This document shows positions 10,682 to 17,276 of a stretch of 34,914 bases of DNA, one piece after another; position 1 is the first letter of the stretch; each line of letters opens with the position of its first letter. The notes beneath the pieces are model-generated. The model worked only from the letters and a program-made list of their open reading frames with translations, was not told the origin of the DNA and ran no database searches. The stretch is from Salsipaludibacter sp038233055 (GTDB lineage Bacteria > Actinomycetota > Nitriliruptoria > Nitriliruptorales > Nitriliruptoraceae): assembly GCA_038233055.1 (NCBI GenBank), contig JBBSMS010000018.1, forward strand, positions 1 through 34,914, written 5' to 3'. A program made the position numbers and the translations under genes.

Positions 10682-10882
10682 TCAGATACCCAGGCCGCCG
10701 GAGAACTTGCTCATGAGCTGGCTCGGGTCGACGCCGAACTTCTGCAGCATCGACTGGTGCTCCGGGTCGTCGGTGTCGACCTGGTCGGGCAGTTCGCGGT
10801 CGGCCTGGTCGGCCTTGTCGGCGTCGCCGGGCTCGTCCTCCTTGCGGAGCATGTCCATGATCTGGTCCTTGGGGATCTTCAT
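10682..10882 (-). CDS. conserved small actinobacterial protein, 66 aa
   Basis: The protein begins MKIPKDQIMDMLRKE, carries an acidic middle (ELPDQVDTDD) and ends QKFGVDPSQLMSKFSGGLGI. This pattern is familiar from short uncharacterised actinobacterial proteins of about 60-70 residues. It has no signal peptide or membrane segment and should be cytoplasmic and partly helical. AAGGA lies 8 bases before ATG 10882. It sits 60 bases after the 56-aa gene, so it may be the last member of the envelope operon. Function is unknown. Confidence 0.8.
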   Translation of the reverse strand: MKIPKDQIMDMLRKEDEPGDADKADQADRELPDQVDTDDPEHQSMLQKFGVDPSQLMSKFSGGLGI

Positions 10883-10942
10883 CGGTCATCCTTGCGGTGG
10901 ATCGGCCCGAACACCGGTCGGTGGTCGAGGTGGAACGCGGGG

Positions 10943-11113
10943 TCAGTTGGTGGAGCGGGCGACGGTGTCGGCCTTGACGGCCCCCCGCTCGCCCATGGGT
11001 TCGTCGCGACCGGTCGTGGTGTCCTTCCATCCGCGGGGAGGGATGTCGGTCGGGGCATCGGCGTGGTGGCCGCGGTTCCCGGCCGGGAGGTCGCGCTCGC
11101 CATCGGAGGCCAT
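10943..11113 (-). CDS. 56-aa hydrophilic peptide, coupled to the DUF3618 gene
   Basis: The ATG at 11113 shares its A with the TGA of the upstream DUF3618 gene (TGATG), so ribosomes can re-initiate directly. The product is hydrophilic, with no membrane segment or Cys. It contains DIPPRGWKDT, which resembles the segment before the first membrane helix of YihY/BrkB-type proteins; such genes often neighbour DUF3618 genes. It could be a small stand-alone protein or the leftover N-terminus of a lost YihY gene. The coupled start and coherent codon use favour a real gene; the YihY link is a guess. Confidence 0.55.
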   Translation of the reverse strand: MASDGERDLPAGNRGHHADAPTDIPPRGWKDTTTGRDEPMGERGAVKADTVARSTN

Positions 11114-11883
11114 CAGGCGTCCGTGGCGTGGTCCCGGACGACCTCGCCGGCGTCCTTGGCGTCGCCGGCCACCCGCTGCTGCGAGGTCTGGGCCTCGTCC
11201 TGCAACTCGCTGGCGTGGTCGGAGGCCGTCTGCTTCACGTCCTCCATCCCCTCCTGCGCTCGTTCCCGGACGGGTTCGCGAACGTCCTCCACCGCCCGTT
11301 CCACCTCGCCCCGGACCTGCTGGAGGTCGACCTTGTCGGCCGCATCCTCGACCAACTGCTGTTCCTGGTCGGACTCGGGAAGCAGTGCGGACACCAGCGC
11401 ACCCACGCCGAAGGCGATCATCCCGGCGGCCAGGGGGTTGCCGCGGGTCTTCTGCTTGACCTGTTGGGGCGCCTGACGGGCCTGGTCGGCCGCATCGGAC
11501 GCCACCTCGCCGACGCCTCGCGACGACGAGCTGGTACCTCCCGAACTGCTCGACGAGGGTGTGAGGTCGTCGACCGAGCCCATGACGTTCGCGCGCAGGT
11601 CCGTCCAGCGCGCCTTCACGCGGGCCTTGCTGCGCTCGGCGACCCGCGACGGGGCCACACGGTCCTCGAGTTCGTAGAGGGTGTCGTCCATGCGGGTGCG
11701 CGTCATCCGGATCTCGTCACGGATGCGTGCGGGGTCGTCGGCCTGCTGGACGGCCCGGATGCGGCGCTCCTCCTCCAGGTGGGCCTGCTCGCTGGCGACG
11801 TCGGATGGCGTGTGTGCGGACTCGGTGCCCGAGACGTCGGGACGGGTGAGGGGGTCGGTCTCGTTGGGGTTGGTGTCGCTCAT
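11113..11883 (-). CDS. DUF3618 membrane-associated protein
   Basis: A 256-aa protein. ATG 11883 overlaps the stop of the holin-like gene (ATGA), with GGAG about 8 bases upstream. The DUF3618 signature (RDEIRMTRTRMDDTLYELED) is near residues 50-70. A Ser-rich linker and a single hydrophobic segment follow (AAGMIAFGVGALVSALLP). The C-terminal 100 residues are highly charged, Gln/Glu/Asp/Lys-rich and probably a long amphipathic helix (VEDVREPVRERAQEGMEDV). DUF3618 proteins are uncharacterised and are usually found with DUF1469 holin-like proteins in Actinobacteria. A structural or stress role at the envelope is inference. Confidence 0.85.
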   Translation of the reverse strand: MSDTNPNETDPLTRPDVSGTESAHTPSDVASEQAHLEEERRIRAVQQADDPARIRDEIRMTRTRMDDTLYELEDRVAPSRVAERSKARVKARWTDLRANVMGSVDDLTPSSSSSGGTSSSSRGVGEVASDAADQARQAPQQVKQKTRGNPLAAGMIAFGVGALVSALLPESDQEQQLVEDAADKVDLQQVRGEVERAVEDVREPVRERAQEGMEDVKQTASDHASELQDEAQTSQQRVAGDAKDAGEVVRDHATDA

Positions 11884-12338
11884 GAGGTCTTCTCCTTCGC
11901 CCATTCGGCGGTGGCCTTCAGGCTGTCGGTGGTCTGGTCGAGGTTCGGTTCGAGGTCGTCGGCTTGCTTCTTGCCCTGCATGGCTGCCACGGCGGCAACG
12001 ATCGCGTAGACCACCCCGACGATGAGGAAGGCCAGCCCGACGGGCATCAGCGCGGCCAGTCCCCACGCGGCGGCGAAGGACAGGAACAGCAGGGCGAAGT
12101 GCCCGGTGACGGCAGCAGCACCGAAGCCGGCACCCGCCTTGGCGGCCGTGGTCAGTTCCTGCTTCGCCTCGGCCTTGGCCAACTCGACCTCCTGGCGGAG
12201 CAGGGTGGTGAACTGGTCACTGAGGCGGCCGAGCAGGTCGGCCACGCCCACGTCGGACGGCGAGGCGCTCGGTGCCGGAGCCCCCGGGGCCGGGTGGGCT
12301 CCGTCGGGGGACCGGGCGGGATCGTGGCCGGCGCTCAT
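11880..12338 (-). CDS. DUF1469 (phage_holin_3_6-like) membrane protein
   Basis: A 152-aa protein starting at ATG 12338, which overlaps the upstream stop (ATGA). A Pro/Ala/Ser-rich head of about 35 residues is followed by the family's amphipathic helix (LLRQEVELAKAEAKQELT). Two adjacent transmembrane helices come next (AAVTGHFALLFLSFAAAWGL and FLIVGVVYAIVAAVAAM), and the tail is charged. Despite the holin name there are no phage genes nearby. In actinobacteria this family is a chromosomal partner of DUF3618 proteins. An ATG further upstream lies in the 3' part of the preceding gene and is not favoured. Confidence 0.85.
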   Translation of the reverse strand: MSAGHDPARSPDGAHPAPGAPAPSASPSDVGVADLLGRLSDQFTTLLRQEVELAKAEAKQELTTAAKAGAGFGAAAVTGHFALLFLSFAAAWGLAALMPVGLAFLIVGVVYAIVAAVAAMQGKKQADDLEPNLDQTTDSLKATAEWAKEKTS

Positions 12339-13132
12339 GCCCGTCGTCCCGGCGCGTCGACGATTCCGGCCTGGGTCGGCGGCGGTGCCTCGGTCCCCTG
12401 CCCCGCCACGCGCTGGGTGTCCGTGTGGCCGGCGCGGTCTCGGAGCCACGCAGGCTCGTCGTCGGGCCCGTCGCCCGAGCGGTCGTGGTCGTCGCCCGGA
12501 CTTTCCCCAGCCGAACTGCGGTCGGTGGAACGGTCTGCACCGTCACCCACGCCGATCGAGCCCGAACGCGGTGTCGAGGGTGACCCACTCGGCGATTCGG
12601 GCACCTCGACGTCGGATGCCTGGACGTTGCGGCCGATCCGACCGGCCACGATGCCGGCCACGAACGCACCGGCCAGGAACTGACCGGGCTTGCGGCGGGC
12701 GAAGTCCGTGACGTCGCCCAGCAGGTCGGTCACGCTGCCCTGTTCGAGCCGGTCGGCCCAGTCACCCAGTGCCGATGCGGCACTGGCGGCGTAGTCACTC
12801 AGCGGACCGGCGTCGTCGGTCCGACCCTCGGCCAGGGCCCGCGCCTGGTCGCTGGCCTGGCGGAGTCCACCACCGGCCCGGGTGACCTGCTCGTCGGCAC
12901 GGTCGCGGACCTGGGACACGGCGACGTCGGCGATCCCCCGGACATGCTGGCGGGCGTCGTCGGCCACGTCGTGGGTCCGGTCCCCGGCCTCGCCGGCCAG
13001 TCGGGATGCTTCGTCCGATGCGGTGCCGGCCACCTGGGACGTCTGACCGGAGGCCACATCGGTGGTGTCGCGTCCAGCGGAGCCGGAGCGCGACGTGGGG
13101 GGCGGGGTGGGTGGTGGCGTGACGTTGCTCAT
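12335..13132 (-). CDS. membrane-anchored, low-complexity envelope protein (first gene of operon)
   Basis: A 265-aa protein with a strong GGAGGA 5 bases before ATG 13132. The N-terminus is Pro/Thr-rich. Residues about 28-110 form a charged Ala/Asp/Arg-rich helix with heptad character (DEASRLAGEAGDRTHDVADD), followed by one hydrophobic segment (FLAGAFVAGIVAGRIG) near residue 150. A long disordered Asp/Ser/Gly/Pro tail follows. Similar single-helix proteins often precede DUF1469-DUF3618 pairs. The late-embryogenesis-like charged helix could stabilise or scaffold at the membrane, but that is inference. Four-base stop/start overlaps tie it to the next two genes. Confidence 0.75.
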   Translation of the reverse strand: MSNVTPPPTPPPTSRSGSAGRDTTDVASGQTSQVAGTASDEASRLAGEAGDRTHDVADDARQHVRGIADVAVSQVRDRADEQVTRAGGGLRQASDQARALAEGRTDDAGPLSDYAASAASALGDWADRLEQGSVTDLLGDVTDFARRKPGQFLAGAFVAGIVAGRIGRNVQASDVEVPESPSGSPSTPRSGSIGVGDGADRSTDRSSAGESPGDDHDRSGDGPDDEPAWLRDRAGHTDTQRVAGQGTEAPPPTQAGIVDAPGRRA

Positions 13133-13218
13133 GGATCCTCCGTGGGGCGGGCAAGCGGGTGTGGCCGCATCTGTTCGATCGGCCCGTCAGCAGCAGCCGC
13201 GGGGATACGGCCTGCACC

Positions 13219-13224
13219 TACCAT
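13219..13224 (+). promoter_or_regulatory. candidate -10 box (TACCAT) for response regulator
   Basis: TACCAT fits TAnnnT and lies 65 bases upstream of the regulator start. A transcript from here would begin at about 13231, at the first palindrome. No -35 is evident. Confidence 0.3.
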
Positions 13225-13229
13225 GTGCC

Positions 13230-13264
13230 ACGGATCGGCATCCGTATTCACCCCGTCGGGTGAA
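13230..13264. promoter_or_regulatory. two adjacent perfect palindromes in divergent promoter region
   Basis: ACGGAT-CGGC-ATCCGT (13230-13245) and TTCACCC-CGTC-GGGTGAA (13247-13264) are separated by one base. Each has a 4-base loop and perfect arms of 6 and 7 bp. They lie 25-59 bases upstream of the response-regulator start and about 100 bases upstream of the divergent envelope operon. They could be operators, possibly for the adjacent regulator, or tandem RNA hairpins in its leader. Confidence 0.6.
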
Positions 13265-13288
13265 GTGCCGTGACCCATGGAGGCTTGC

Positions 13289-13909
13289 ATGCCCGTGAGC
13301 GTCGCCGTGCTCGACGACTACCCCGTCATCGTCGAGGGCGTGGCCGCCCTGCTGGAGCCGCATGCGGACCTCGTGGAGATCGTCGAGCTCAACGCCCACG
13401 ACGGCGAGGTCGACACGCGGGTCGACGTGGCGCTGTTCGACACGTTCGCGCAGGGCCAGGCACACCGCGACGACGTCCATCGCGCGCTGGACGACGACAA
13501 CATCCACCGCGTGGCGATGTACACGTGGAACTTCCGCCAGCCGTTGGTGGACCAGGCCCTGCGGCGGGGGTGTCGCGGCTACCTCTCCAAGGGACTCACC
13601 GGCGACGACCTGTCCGATGCCATCGTGCGGATCGACATGGGCGAGACCGTGGTGTCCAACGTGTCGGGGGACGAAGTGGCCGCGGCGGGTGACTGGCCCG
13701 GGCGTCGCCTCGGCCTGACCGAGCGCGAGAGCGAGGTGTTGGCGTTGGCCACGCAGGGTTTCAGCTATCCCCAGATCGCCGACGTCCTCTACCTGTCCAT
13801 CAACTCCGTCAAGACCCACACCCGCAACCTGTACCGGCGCGTCGGCGTGAGGAGCCGTACCCAGGCCGTGCTCTGGGGGCTCGAGAACGGCTTCGCACTC
13901 GACGACTGA
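13289..13909 (+). CDS. NarL/LuxR-family response regulator
   Basis: A 206-aa two-domain regulator. The receiver domain has the acidic pair D9-D10, phosphoacceptor D51 (VALFDTF), T79 and K101 (YLSKG), so phosphorylation should be possible. The C-terminal LuxR-type helix-turn-helix begins LTERESEVLALATQG and includes the recognition helix SINSVKTHTRNLY. ATG 13289 is chosen because GGAGG (13279-13283) lies 5 bases before it; the ATG at 13277 would overlap that site. No histidine kinase is adjacent, so it is an orphan regulator here. It diverges from the DUF1469-DUF3618 operon, a likely but unproven target. Confidence 0.93.
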   Translation: MPVSVAVLDDYPVIVEGVAALLEPHADLVEIVELNAHDGEVDTRVDVALFDTFAQGQAHRDDVHRALDDDNIHRVAMYTWNFRQPLVDQALRRGCRGYLSKGLTGDDLSDAIVRIDMGETVVSNVSGDEVAAAGDWPGRRLGLTERESEVLALATQGFSYPQIADVLYLSINSVKTHTRNLYRRVGVRSRTQAVLWGLENGFALDD

Positions 13910-13923
13910 TGGCGGGGGGCCGG

Positions 13924-14769
13924 TCAGGCGGACTTCGTGGCCATCGCGAGCATCGAGTCGAGGCGGCCGAGGTTGCCCGGGGCGAGCGGGTTGGCGGTCA
14001 GCGCCACCCGCTCGAAGTCCAGTTCGTGGAGGGTGCGCGCGAGTGTTCGCGGGGTGAAGTGCCAGATGTGCTCGTCCGGGCGCAGCGTCCACCAGCGTTG
14101 GCGGAGCAGGCGGGCCGGCAGGGAGTCGACGTTGGGCAACGACAACGCGACGGTGCCCCCGGGTGCGAGGAACTCGCGGATCCGACCGAGGAAGGTCGCC
14201 GGGTCCGGCACGTGTTCGACGACGTCCCAGGCCACGACGACGTCGAAGGACCCCGGGGCGAACGGCGCGTCGTCGACCAGCCCACGGTGCACCTCGATCC
14301 CCAGGCGGGCGGCGGTGTGGGCGACTCCGGCCTCGGACACGTCCATGGCCGAGACGTCCCAGCCCCGATCCAGGGCCCGGGCCGCGAACAGCCCGTAGGC
14401 GCAGCCCACCTCCAGCAATCGCTCGTGGCCGTCCGGGCCCCCCTGTCCACCGGTGCCGCGGCGGTAGCCCGCCAGCGTGTCCAGGCGGCCGTCGGCCCAG
14501 CGGTGCTGCCAGAAGGTCGCGAGCCCGCCCTCATCGTCTCCGCCGTCGCCGGAGTAGACGCTGCCTTCGAAGTAGCTGGCGTCGTCGTACAGCGCGTTGC
14601 GGCCCGCGAGGTTGAGTCGCGGCGAGATGAACGCGATGTCACACGTGGGGCAGCGGCGCAGGGCGTAGGGCTCGACCGCGAACTGCAGCCGGCCCGCATG
14701 GCCGCAGCGGAAGCAGGTCGCGGTCTCGAGGTGGTCGTCGGGGAGGACGGGATCGGCGACGTGGGCCAT
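13924..14769 (-). CDS. zinc-ribbon class I SAM methyltransferase
   Basis: A 281-aa protein. An N-terminal C-x2-C / C-x2-C zinc ribbon (C19, C22, C40, C43) is followed by DIAFISPRLN. A Methyltransf_23-type domain then has motif I LLEVGCAYGLF (about 118-128), VVVAWDVVEHV and GGTVALSLPNVDS. This layout (ribbon plus methyltransferase with WWTLRPDEHIWHFTP) is typical of proteins linked to polysaccharide or lipid modification, but the substrate is unknown. ATG 14769 is preferred because GGAG lies 10 bases upstream and homology begins soon after; an ATG at 14838 would add 23 residues of no obvious value. It converges on the response regulator with only 14 bases between stops. Confidence 0.88.
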   Translation of the reverse strand: MAHVADPVLPDDHLETATCFRCGHAGRLQFAVEPYALRRCPTCDIAFISPRLNLAGRNALYDDASYFEGSVYSGDGGDDEGGLATFWQHRWADGRLDTLAGYRRGTGGQGGPDGHERLLEVGCAYGLFAARALDRGWDVSAMDVSEAGVAHTAARLGIEVHRGLVDDAPFAPGSFDVVVAWDVVEHVPDPATFLGRIREFLAPGGTVALSLPNVDSLPARLLRQRWWTLRPDEHIWHFTPRTLARTLHELDFERVALTANPLAPGNLGRLDSMLAMATKSA

Positions 14770-15031
14770 GGAAGTGGGCTCCGGTGCAGGTCGGGGGCCG
14801 GCGAATGTGCCGGGGACGATGCGCGCACTGTGCCGCATCGCGGGTGTCCGCGTCCACCGAACCCCACCCCCAGTCCGGTCGTTGCCCGGTCGTCGCCCGG
14901 TCGTCGCCGTCCGGGGGCGTGCACGACCATCCGTGGACCACCCGTGGACCGGCCGCCCGGCGTCGGCGACCCCCGAGCCATCACGGTGCGGACGGACGGG
15001 GTGCCTCGTGGGGGCCGCGGCAGGCGACGGT

Positions 15032-15037
15032 TACCAT
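15032..15037 (+). promoter_or_regulatory. -10 box (TACCAT) placed for a leaderless transcript
   Basis: TACCAT ends 7 bases before ATG 15045, and no Shine-Dalgarno sequence is present between them. This is the spacing expected when transcription starts on the A of the start codon. No clear -35 is visible. The rest of the 14770-15031 gap holds no recognised gene or RNA. Confidence 0.5.
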
Positions 15038-15044
15038 CCGGCAG

Positions 15045-17276
15045 ATGGAAGACGAGTCGAACCCGCAGGGCGAGCGGGCCTCCGTCGACGAGGCCGTCGG
15101 TGGCGGCCAGTTCCGTCCGGTCCTGCGCTCCCCCTTCAAGTGGGTGTTGTATGCCTCCTTGGCCTCGTCCCTGGGCGACTGGATGGGCTTCGCCGCGATC
15201 ACGGCGTTCACCACCAGCATCCTGGGCTCGAACACGCGCGGGGCGGCCTTCGGGTTGTCCGCGGTCCTGGCCGCGCGCTTCCTTCCCACGGTCCTGCTGG
15301 GTCCGATCGCCGGCGTGTTCGCGGATCGCTGGGACCGCCGCCGCCTGCTGATCTTCACCGACATCGGGCGCGCGCTGGTGATGGTGTCGATCCCCTTCGC
15401 CACCGACGTGTGGGCGCTCATCCTGGCGACGCTCGCGGTCGAGGTCATGGCGACGCTGTTCATCCCAGTCAAGGACGCGATCATCCCGAACCTGGTGCCG
15501 CGGGGGCGTCTGGTCCAGGCCAACCAACTGAGCCTGCTGTCGACCTACGGGACCTTCCCGCTCGGGTTCTTCGGATACGCCGCCGTGGTCAGTGCGGTCG
15601 CGCTGCTGCCCGGCATCACCTTCCTGCAGGAGCGTCCGTCGGCCGTGGCCTTCTGGTTGAACGGGCTGACCTTCCTCGCGTCGGCCTACTTCGTCAGCCG
15701 GATCCCCGGCATCTCGGGACGGGCGGATCGCCTGGAGAACCGCGAGCACCGCCCGGGAGCGGCCGAGGAACTGAAGGAGGGGTTCCGCTTCATCGCCACG
15801 CAGCCTCTGGTCCGGGGCCTGATCACCGGCGTGATGGGTGCGGCGTTGGCCGCCGGTGCCGTCATCGCCGTCGGCGAGTTCTATGCCGGCGTGGTGAATG
15901 CCGGGCCGAACGGCTTCGGGTTGCTGGCGGGAATCGTCGGGACCGGGTTGTTCCTGGGCGTGGTCGCGACGACCTGGCTCGAACCGCGCCTGGGGAAGGA
16001 GCGGCTGTTCGCCCCCGCCATCGGGGTGGCCGGGGGCGCGCTGATCGCGACGGCGCTGATGCCACGCCTGGACCTGGCGATCGTGCCGGCCCTGGTGATG
16101 GGGGCCGGCGGTGGCATCGCGTTGCTGACCGGCTACACGATGCTGCAGGAGCACTCGTCCGACGAGATCCGGGGTCGGACCTTCGCAGCCTTCAACACCG
16201 GCGTCCGCACAGCCCTGTTCGCCACCACCTTCCTGGCACCCCTGCTGGTCGGGATCCTGGGCCCGGAGTCGCAGGCCGGTGGCTACGAGATCGGCGGCGT
16301 GCGCATCACCCTGATCGTGGCCGGGGTACTCGCGCTGGCCGGCGCGGTGTACTCCGGCTGGTCGGTCCACCGTGCGCTGGCGATGAGCGGCGGACGCCTG
16401 GCCTCCGACCACCGCACCCGGGGCCTGTTCGTGGTCTTCGAGGGTGGTGACGGGGCCGGCAAGTCGACCCAGATGGAGTTGTTGGCCGACGTCCTTCGCA
16501 GCGGCGACATCGAACCCGTGCTCACCCGCGAACCCGGGGGCACGACGGTGGGCGAGCGCCTACGCGACATCGTCCTGGATCCCGCCGAGTCGGCCCTGTC
16601 CGACCGCGCCGAGGCCATGGTCTATGCCGCCGCCCGGGCCCAGCACGTGGCCGAGGTGATCGAGCCCGCCCTGGCCGACGGCCGCGTGGTGCTCAGCGAC
16701 CGCTACGTCGACTCGTCGATCGTCTACCAGGGCGTCGGCCGCGGCCTTGGCAGCGAGGAGGTCGCCCGCCTCAACCGCTGGGCCACGAAGGGCGTCCAGC
16801 CGGACCTGGTGGTGCTGCTGGACGTGCCGGCCGAACAGGGCATCCAGCGCGCCGGGACCAGCCTCGACCGGCTCGAGTCCGCCGGCCTGGACTTCCACCT
16901 GCGGGTCAACGAGGCCTTCCGACGACTCGCGGCGATGGCGCCCAGTCGATACCTGGTCGTGGACGCCACCCTGCCGGTGGAGGCCCTTCACGCCCGCATC
17001 CGCGCGGCCGTGATGGGACGGCTCGACCCGCACGTGGTCGACGTCGATCCCGACAACGTCCCGCCACCGTTCGTCGACGACGACACGTCGACCGCGGCGC
17101 TCGACGACCTCGACGCCGACCTCGACGACGACCTCGGTGACGACCTCGGTGACGACACGGTCGAGGACCTGTCGGCTGCGATCGACGACATCGAGCATGC
17201 CGACGACGTCGACGGGGCCCGTGACGGGCCCGGGCGCCCGATGGCCACCGGCGCACGACGGTCGCCGGAGCGATGA
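15045..17276 (+). CDS. tmk: MFS transporter - thymidylate kinase fusion protein
   Basis: A 743-aa two-domain protein in one open frame. Residues about 31-440 are a 10-12 helix major facilitator transporter of the MFS_3 (EntS-like exporter) type, with DRWDRRRLL in the loop after helix 2. Residues about 459-660 are a complete thymidylate kinase. It has P-loop E466-GGDGAGKST, then REPGGTTVGERLR and DRYVDSSIVYQG. This domain makes dTDP from dTMP for DNA synthesis. An acidic tail (about 665-743) contains repeated DDLGDDLGDD encoded by near-exact DNA repeats. Such MFS-dTMP kinase fusions are known in some actinobacterial lineages. The substrate of the transporter half is unknown, and why the two are joined is not understood. 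The kinase joins the holB gene directly (ATGA overlap), the usual tmk-holB order. No separate tmk is seen in this window. Confidence 0.93.
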   Translation: MEDESNPQGERASVDEAVGGGQFRPVLRSPFKWVLYASLASSLGDWMGFAAITAFTTSILGSNTRGAAFGLSAVLAARFLPTVLLGPIAGVFADRWDRRRLLIFTDIGRALVMVSIPFATDVWALILATLAVEVMATLFIPVKDAIIPNLVPRGRLVQANQLSLLSTYGTFPLGFFGYAAVVSAVALLPGITFLQERPSAVAFWLNGLTFLASAYFVSRIPGISGRADRLENREHRPGAAEELKEGFRFIATQPLVRGLITGVMGAALAAGAVIAVGEFYAGVVNAGPNGFGLLAGIVGTGLFLGVVATTWLEPRLGKERLFAPAIGVAGGALIATALMPRLDLAIVPALVMGAGGGIALLTGYTMLQEHSSDEIRGRTFAAFNTGVRTALFATTFLAPLLVGILGPESQAGGYEIGGVRITLIVAGVLALAGAVYSGWSVHRALAMSGGRLASDHRTRGLFVVFEGGDGAGKSTQMELLADVLRSGDIEPVLTREPGGTTVGERLRDIVLDPAESALSDRAEAMVYAAARAQHVAEVIEPALADGRVVLSDRYVDSSIVYQGVGRGLGSEEVARLNRWATKGVQPDLVVLLDVPAEQGIQRAGTSLDRLESAGLDFHLRVNEAFRRLAAMAPSRYLVVDATLPVEALHARIRAAVMGRLDPHVVDVDPDNVPPPFVDDDTSTAALDDLDADLDDDLGDDLGDDTVEDLSAAIDDIEHADDVDGARDGPGRPMATGARRSPER

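Noticed and set aside
11880..12338. A prophage remnant suggested by a holin-type gene.
   Set aside because: DUF1469 holin-like genes are normal chromosomal partners of DUF3618 in Actinobacteria, and no other phage gene is nearby.
14784..15044. Upstream extension of the MFS-Tmk frame to 14784.
   Set aside because: The extra residues are Arg/Pro/Ser-rich without domain content and overlap the divergent methyltransferase promoter region; a -10 box sits just before ATG 15045.
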